NCBI GenBank assembly: GCA_016490735.1
Contig: JAEMWC010000166.1
Coordinates: 606,001 to 670,000, forward strand
Reading direction: 5' to 3'
Origin: Pachyseris speciosa
Lineage: Eukaryota; Cnidaria; Anthozoa; Scleractinia; Pachyseridae
Length of the DNA: 64,000 bases
A program made the translations under genes and the position numbers. This document shows positions 37,001-46,000 of the stretch, piece by piece. The notes under the pieces are model-generated. The model ran no database searches, was not told the origin of the DNA, and saw only the letters and a program-made list of their open reading frames with translations. Numbering within the stretch: position 1 is the first letter of the stretch; each line of letters starts with the position of its first letter.

Positions 37001-40000
37001 TTGGCAGATGCCGTAGTGTGTCGTGTTCATTTGGTCGTTAGTCGCGAATCAGGACGTTCAACTCTGTTGATATTACGAGCAACGATGGCTTGCATTCCAG
37101 TCTATAGCGTGCAACAGAATTGATTTGCTTGACACAGTTCAGCAGTCTTTGGTCAACATGCAGTTTGGTCCAGCAGACTGCGTAGCAGACCAGCAGGTGC
37201 TAGAAAGGAGAAGAGAGGAGGGAAATCATGCGCGCGCATGATGTGCACACTGACGAACGTTGGTCAAATTGAATGTTTGGCAACGTCGATTGCTGAATAA
37301 CTAGCAAAATTTAAAAAGTTAGAAATTGTATTTTATTTCGGAAAAAAGGTGAAGAAATGAATAAAGTAGTTAAAGAAATGTTTCTCCTGCGTTACGCTGT
37401 GCTTGAAGTGTTTCTTGACCGAGGTATATTTGCACAGTTTTTATTAACAACGTTTCTTTGTTTCCCTTCCAGGTTATTCTTTGCCATCTGCAATATTGTG
37501 AAGAAGTGTCCGCGGTAGGTATCCAGTGCGCGTTGAATTTGTTAAGAGCGTGCTCTTTCGGGACAATTCCGGTAAAGAAATATACGCGGAATGGGCCGGC
37601 GCTGATCGTGTCCTTCTGGAACCTCCTCTGGTTTGGGAATGAGCGGAATAGCGCCGTACCTTTGTTTTACGTGCCACAGGAACCGGTTCAGGCGCTCGGT
37701 CCAGACTATTAGGCGCGCTCGCCTCGGTCACCTCCGCCATGAGAGGAGAACCTCACTCCACGGTTTCACTTCTTCCTGTACCGGAATGAGGAAACTAGAG
37801 TAGCCCTCAAAGAGCACACCACAAGTGATTGCTTTGTTGAGACCCAGTGAATTTTTCTTGTTTTTATAGTTCATTTTTATTTTAAAAAGTGAATATCGCA
37901 GACATCTTTTCCTTATTTGCTATGGAAGGAATAGAAACAGCCCGTCGTGTTTGTGAGAACTCTATTAAACCAGGAAAAGAAACACCTTCCTATGGATTCT
38001 GATTCCATCATCGTTTCTTGTTCTCCCAAACTTCTTACCTACACGTGTTTTTATATCTTGATCAAATAGGAATACAGAAAATGTGCGTTATTTCTCAGTT
38101 TATACAAAACAAAGTATTGTATAACTTGATCAAATAGGAACACGGAAATTGTGTGTTATTTCTTATACAGTGATTATAAGGTACACTGTACAACTTGATA
38201 AGATAGGAACACAGAAAATGTGTGTTTCTTCTTAAGCCTGGTTTTCACTGGCGACGCGCGCAAGCACAAGCGCAAGCATAAGTGGCTTATGCCAAGTGAA
38301 AACGAACACTACGCAAGCGAACGCAAGCATAAGTGCACTTGCAAGGAAAAGGAAAAATTTTGATCATTGCGCTTATGCTTATGCTTGCGTTAAGCCCGTT
38401 TTCACAGTGAAATAAGCGCTCTTGTGCTTGCGCTTATGCTTGCGCTTTGCGTCGCTAGTGAAAACCAGGCTTTATTGATATGGTTTACACCGATTGATGT
38501 AGTGCTCTTGTATCACAGGTCCTATTTCTAACAATAATCTTCGTTTGTTTTCAGTATCTTGGTTCATTTGGACCCTTGAAATTCAAGGTTTGTTCGTCGT
38601 TGTGATTTGAAGTGTCGTCACTGGTTTTCATTTCGTATCTTTAAACTTACCGTGTATCTGTTTGACCCACCTCTTTAGGAAATGCTAGCTCTTGCTAAAT
38701 TCCGGCAGCAGAGGGAAGTACTTGAGAGGCTCATTCATTTCGTTGTATCAGTGGAACAAGTTTACGACTTAACTCTTCCACAAAGTAAGTATTAGTCTTC
38801 TGTTGAGTGAAATTTGGGCTCTGTCTCTGTAGTCTTTACCATCGCTGTTGTTGATGTGGGTCCGGCTAGCTGACGTTTGATGTGAGTGTGTACGCCCCTT
38901 CTTAGGAACAGACGATCATTTAAGACGTTTCTATGACCAACAGAGACTCTAGGGACAGGTGGTCAGCCCATCACCAGCCTCCCCCCAACCCTGAGTTGCA
39001 GTGTATGATACAAGACCGGGAACTTCGTTCCCTACTCTTTACGATCAGTGAAAACGTAAAGCTTGTGGGATGTGGCTGGAGTGACAAGGATACTTCACAA
39101 ATTAATGTGATCAAGTAAGCTGAAGTCACTCTAAAGGCACTAAGCCCACAAGATAGCGGGCATTACCCCTTAAATCTACCAAAGCAAAGATTGAGCCCAA
39201 ACATTAGCTGTCCATGGCTGCTAATGATTGCAATTTGTGAAGTATCCTTTTTACTCCAGCACAAGCTTTACGTTTTCATTACTTGTTTTATTGATATGTG
39301 GGTACTTGAGCCTGAGCATTAGCTATGCCATGCTGATGAGGCCGAAACAGTCAAGGCCGAAACAGCTGTCCATGGCTGCTAATGCTTGGGCTCAATCTTT
39401 GCTTTGGTAGATTTAAGGGGTAATGCCCGCTACCTTGTGGCCTTAGTGCCTTTAGAGTGGCTTCAGCTTACTTTATCACATTAATTTGTGAAGTATCTTT
39501 ACGATCAGTGTTTGGGTTCTTTTTACGTACCCTTCATTTGATGTGTGGACTGAATGGAGGTGGAGGAGACAGGGCCAACAGCTTAACGAAACTACCCAAT
39601 GACACAACCATCTGAACTAAGGCAGACGTTGAGCACAAGGCCAGCATGATCTTACTAATTACTCTGGGCCCGCTAACCCAGGATCAGGTGTCAACCGAAG
39701 TTTTCATCTCGCTCATCGAGAAGGTTTTGTAAATCAAATTTCACGCTTAAAGTGAAGTTAAATTCCAGTCAAAACTTAAGGGTGAAAGTCTTTTGGAAAT
39801 GTTTTTTATTGAACAGTACCTAAACTGGACTCAAAGCGCGCTCTAAGCCGGGATTAGCTTAATCATGCTTTGAACAACTGGGCCCTGGTTTGTGGTCCGG
39901 CGTGGGATTTGACACCGCGGACCTTGCCCTGGTGCCGGCTCACGAGTCCCAACTGAGCTAACCTGGCGGTGACAGTGAATGGTTGGTACGTACGGTACAG

Positions 40001-43000
40001 TTAACACTCTTCCTCTCTCCTTAGTCAACCCACGTCTGGCATCAAGTCCTGCCTTGTGCTCGTTTTGGGAGAAAACCTGCCGGGGCCAAACCTCGGTATG
40101 TATAGTTAGCTGCATTTAAACTATTTTAGTGTCTTTTACTTCTCAGGTTCAGTTTTAACCGCGGTCAAACGTAAAAAAGTAAGAAAAGTCCTTTAAAGAT
40201 GAGGTTTTTACGTTGAGAGCTCAAAGATAAGTTTTTCTTCAGTCTGTGAGTTTACTAAATCATTTCATGAATTACTAAAACAGTTTTAGGAACAATAAGG
40301 TGAATCGGTTTTCCTGAAGTCACGCACTGAAACAGAAAACAAAAACATACCGCGCCGAACAGTCTCCACATTCTTCGCTTTAAAAAACCTTAAAACTTTT
40401 TTTGGTAATTCATGAAATGATTTAGTAAACTCCCAGACTGATGAAAGACTCATCATCTTTGAGCTCTCAACGTAAAAACCTTATCTTTACAGGACTTTTC
40501 TTATTTTTTTACGTTTGACCGCGGTTAAGGTTCAGTTGCAGTTGGTGGTCATTTCTCTTCGTTTGTTTGTTTTTCACCAAATGCGTTATCTCTTTGGTCA
40601 GTTTATGTATACAACAGCAGGCCAGCTTGTCAGTGCATTTGAAGACAGTTTCAAAAGACAGATAACGCAAAGCTTCAACAGAGTTGTGGACATCGGTACG
40701 TGCTAATCCTCTTCTTGTGATCCATACAACATGAGTGTTCTATCGGTGTTTCTCGGCGCAAAGTTAGGCTGATTGTTAGAGTAGGGAGAATTTTTGTGTT
40801 GTGTTTGGCTGTTCATCAGTAGTTAGTGTTGCCTATGATAATGAAGTGAGATGCATAGTAAATAGGGTTGGAAACTAAAGTTTGAAAGCACTTGCCAGCC
40901 GGGCGAGTGACCTTCAGAAAGTACTCGCCTCAGTAGAGAAAGCCATCTTGTTTTGAGTTCCATTTTATTGAAGTTATGAATTGAATTGTGTTTTCATCAT
41001 GAGGCAGAAGCCACTTTTGTTTTCAACGACTTCAAGTTAGCGCTGGTTTGTTGGAGATTTCACAACGACAAAGTGGAACTAGAAAATTACTAATTAGAGA
41101 GTTAGGCCAAAATAGAAACTAGAGAATGCAGACCTTGGAAGTATTTACCTCTTGAAGATGCCACTCGCCCATTTGGACGTGTGATGTATGACTTGTACTT
41201 GCTGACGGGTTTTTACACTCGCGTGGGCGAGCGGCCGAGCTCTTATTTCCAACCCTGACTAAATTTGTAGCGTACGTGGTAAATGACTGATATTGGCCCA
41301 GCCCCCGGCAAGTCTCCTGTAGCTCAGTGGTACAGCATCTGAACTAGTGATCGGAAGGTCATACTAGACTCCTGTCTCCTGAAGCAAGTTTGCAAGTGGT
41401 GGGGTGGGAGGGACTCACTTTGAACGCGTTAGCGTGAGTGAAGTAGGGGGGGTCCGGGGCATGCTTCCCCGGAAACGTTTAAATTAAAGTCCTCTGAAAT
41501 GGTTGGAAATGCATTTAAAATTAACATTGTGTGGTGAAACATATCCTTCCAGCAACAAAACAGCAAAACAGCCCCTCCCCCTGCGTGGTGCCTGTGGCAT
41601 GTGTTTACGTATCCTGCTTTTGGTTTGTGTTGATTTGCAGTGTTTCCGTTGATTGTGGCTCGTGTGATTAATCAGGATCCTGATCTGTCTGATGTTCAGC
41701 CAGAGGAGGAGGATCTCATTACCGTGTTCCAGTTTGAGCATTACTTCATGGACTGTTGCAGGTTAGTGTGTCCAGTTTATTGCACTTAAGGGTTTAGTAT
41801 TACTTCCCAAACAGTTCAAAAGAATACTGAAATTAAGGAAAATCAACAACAGCAAAAGAAAAAACAAACAAACAAACAAACATACAAATAACAATAACAG
41901 TAACAACAACAACAACAAACATAATAACCCCGTTTTGTTGAAGATCCATTTACCCTGGCTGTTAATTTTCTTAAACTGAGCTTTCGGTGTCTTTGAATAC
42001 GAATAGCCAGAATGGAAATGGGTTGCAACTTTAAACATCTGGGACCATTACCGTATTTACTCGAAAGAGCGCCTCAATAAGCGCCGCCCTCAAATTAGCG
42101 CCTCACTTGAGAGCGAAAATACCGATGAGCGCCGCCCTCTAATAAGCACCGCACATCTCAACAACAACGCGGCGGTTATTCCGAACCATGAGCTTCTAGA
42201 GCGGCGATTATTAGAAGTGTCGTTTTAACACACTTTGAATTTGAAAACAATCAAGTATGTTCAAGTTTATGCTACTCTTTAGTCTAGAGGATCAGCATTG
42301 CGTCAATAGCCTCCATTGGAGTCAATCGAAATTACAATTATATTTTACATCTAAACTTGCAGGCCCAACTTGTCCAAGTACATCAATGATGTCGCTTATG
42401 AACGTAAGTATTACAGTCAGTCCTGAAACGTTTTTCCTCAATTCTAAAGCTAAAAGTTAACCCGATCAATCTCGAGTGCAATGGAAAATCTCAAGGAACG
42501 GCGATTTTGCGAAAGGGCAATTGTTGTTTTTTCGCTATCGAATTCTTCCGTTCCAGATGGCAAGAGAAGTCAGAACTGTGTTTCGCCGACTGACGTACCT
42601 TCTCTTTTTGCCTCGCTTCTCCCCCACCCGCTCTCCCCTCCCCCGCTCTCCCCTCCCCCGCTCTCCCCTCCCCCAGTCTTCCCTCGTTCCCTCCTCCCCT
42701 ATGTATGCATACGAGTGTCTGTGGCGCCAACGGTTTTCGGTCTGTGTAAAGGCAGTCTCATTGGCCTGCTGATGGGCATACAATGTTGCCGTTTCGGTTG
42801 TAATTTGTTCAGGAAATTAAAAAGCAAATTTCATATTTCAGTCTGAAATAAGGCTGTGGGGTACATTTTCGTGCTCAGGTCCTCACATTTGCAGCATTTT
42901 GAGACATGCGTGACCGCCACGTGCATCTCACAAAGGCATATTGCAAAGTGCTTTCTCATGCATGTTACAAAGTGCTCTTCTCTGAAAATCAAAAGTTATG

Positions 43001-46000
43001 GTTTTTGTTCCCTTTTTACTTCAGTCGTGATCACTAAGCGTCTTCGTTCCCCTGAGAAGGATGCTGTTGTTGCGCAGGTACACCAGGCGTTTCTTTCTAT
43101 TGTTTCTTTGTATGGGTAGCCTGTTTCTTTCCCTTGTTTGGTTGTTATTTTGTTTCTCATCGGTTGTCTGATGAACGATGTACTTTTTTCTGTTCCTAGC
43201 TGAAACAATACACTGAGATTCCATTGACGAAAACCTGCTTCTGTCCTGTGATTAGTCTTTTGCTCGACAGTGATTACTTCGTCGCCCAAGCTGCAGGTAT
43301 GATAAGATGATCCGTGTTCCGATGTGAACATGTTCCTTCTTTTTGTAAGTGGAATGAAACTGCGAACAGAATTGAATACAATGCTATCTTGTAGAGAATG
43401 AGAAATTAACCAACTGCCTCGCTTAAGTGGAAGGTGGGTGCCTGGGATACCTAGGGGCTTCCACTGTGGCCAAGCAGCCCCTAGATAGAATACTGCCCCC
43501 ATGGCTGGCAAATCCCCGCAACCCAGCCATGAGCCCCCATTCCAGGCACCCGTCACACTGAAGAAACAGTGGAAGGAAGAAAAAATAAGGGATGGGAGGG
43601 GGGAAGACGCTAAATAAACCGCTCCACAGACCACCGCACAAACGCTCGACGAAGAACTCGCAGATCGTAGCGGTGTACAAAGCTACCACGTACCATGTGA
43701 GCCTGCACTTAAGGGATTGTCCGCTGGATTCCCGCTGAGCTCGCGGGCCGCTTGACCGCTTAACTTGTGGACCGCTAAACTTGAGAACTCCTTAAACCAC
43801 TAGACTTGTGGACCGCTTGACCGCTAAGCTTGTGAACCGCTTAACCGCTAAGCTCGTGGTGGTTAACTTAGTTAAATTACATTTAACTAAATCAAAAAGG
43901 AACGAGCTACACATGCTCTGCGCCATAAGGACTGGTCATTGCGAATTAATTATAGTCTACACAACAATGTTCTATATTCTACCCTTACAAGCACAAGAAT
44001 GAATTTTACATGCAATGAAATTGTGATCCATAGTGCATTGAAGTTTTGTCATTGAACAGTGGTGCATTGAAGTTGTTTTCTTGTTTCAGCAGTTATGTTT
44101 TAAAATTATTTGTTAGTCTTGTACCTGCGGACCTTGATTTTAACAAGAAATGCAGCTGACGATGCTTGTTTTGTCTTTACTCAGAGGCCTATTTATTACA
44201 CTTGCAAAAGAATGGCGAGTTAAGAAGGAAGGTGGGTGGCAATTTTCGTGAGGACGTTTCTCTGACGTTCATCCGTCACAGTCCTCACAAGATCCGTTGC
44301 GGTTATGTAGTCTTTCCCTCAGCATAGTTCATCACCTAATTAATCCTAAAGCTCACCCCAAAAACTAGACCCTTCATAATGGCGCCCAACAAATTATTTT
44401 ATTTCTATGGTAATTAGCCTTACTAGCCTCGTTAGCATATGCGAAATTCAATAGAATTTTTGCGTTAAAGTGAGGTTAGTAAGGCTAATTAACATACATA
44501 CAAAAGCATAATCAAAGTTGTCCGCCATTATCAACGAGGTTTATAACCAAATTGTAGACTTCATCCAAACTCTAGTCCTCAGTAATCATGTCTCCAACCC
44601 TGACAGTCGGTGAATGCGAGATTTTTATAGTTATCTTGAATATTGGCAACGTTAATAGCGTTTACTTAGCAGCACCTAAAAAATGCGTGTTAAGGAAACA
44701 GGAAGGCCATTGACGTTAAAGTCTCCTCCTCCTTCCACTTACCCCTATCTGCGTTGTTTTGGCAGGCCATTGGTTTAAGCATTGAAGCCCTTGAAGAATC
44801 TGAGGAGAAACTTCGTGAAGGAGCATGTGTGGCTCTGACGGTTTTACAGGTACGTGAACTGTGCACTGTGTCATGACATAGCTTTACCTTTGCCTAATAC
44901 CGCTTTACAGAGGAAAGTGCGTCTCGTATGTGAAAGCGCTTTCAACACAGATGACGCTCTGTTAGTGACTTTTGCTCTCATTGTAGCAAACCTACAAGAA
45001 AGGAATTCCCCAGCACGTGGTTATTTGACAATTTAGGAGCTCTGTCTCACCCGATGACGCAGGTCTCCTGTAGGGGGATTCGTGCTTACGTCATTGTTTA
45101 CATTTTTGCTCATTTGCATACGGCTTGCTTACAGAAGGAAACATGTTAGATGTGATTTGACTCCAGGCATCTAAAGAGCTAGTGAAATTTAATACATTGT
45201 GAAATTTTTAGCTCTTTAGGTGTAGTATTCAAGGAGATTTTGTCTTCCAAAAACTGCAAAATTTCTGGGTGGCAAACGCTCTAATGAGCTCATACATTCT
45301 TTGCAAAATTTTGAGTTTTTAAACCCGCGTTGCTCAAAAAGTATTCAATACTTGAGGCTCATATTCATTGGCTGAGTTATTCATACTATGACCTTTCAAT
45401 ATTCAGAACTGATTTATTTGTAGCTCCTTCAGAAACTGAATTGTTCATGCTAATGAGACATATTGTAAACAAGGATTCCCCAATAAGACGCCTTTAAACT
45501 AACTGTGTATGATCCTGTTGTTGTTTTTCTTTTTTTAACAGGCCAGAGACTCGGTGCCCCTATTACTGTACCTCAGTAGATGTGATGTGCAGTCGGTAAA
45601 ATTTGCAGCCAGAAAGGCGCTGTCATCTTTGGGTGAGACCCACTGTACATGTTTTAATTATTTACTGCATTTTGTCTTTGAACCTGTCGATTAACATGTT
45701 GCCCGAACCGTTTAGACGTCAATATCAACTCCAACACAAGGCACCGTTGACTTGTCCTCCCTCCCTCCCCTCCCCCCCTCCCCGCCGCCACGCATTTAAA
45801 GCACGTGTTTAATACGTTCTAGGCAAGGGATGAAATCCTTAACTGTGATCGTGCAATACAAAGGTGTTTTCGTTGCTGTTTATTTGGAGTTGTGATGTAG
45901 AACCTTCTCTAATTTTTAGTCTCTTAACATCCTAAAATCATAACCCGAAAGTTTTAATGCTGTACAGCATTTCTAACTTCTGCTCCTGCCTTCCTTCGAT

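Larger units (their letters stand above)
39000..39600 (-). mobile_element. SINE (family B) remnant split by a ribozyme-bearing insertion
   Basis: 39005-39050 (CAAGACCGGGAACTTCGTTC ... CGATCAGTG) and 39511-39540 (TTTGGGTTCTTTTTACGT) match contiguous family B sequence seen at 31485-31560. Together they show that 39051-39495 was inserted into a SINE. Confidence 0.65.

Noticed and set aside
41305..41380. tRNA-like sequence with TGTAGCTCAGTGGTACAG
   Set aside because: Degenerate after the A box; best regarded as a SINE remnant.
42481..42846. 121-codon proline/serine-rich ORF and its antisense counterparts
   Set aside because: Product of a CTCTCCCCTCCCCCG minisatellite.
42996..43634. 212-codon minus-strand ORF
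   Set aside because: Antisense to two well-supported RIPOR exons and extends into a GC-rich repeat.
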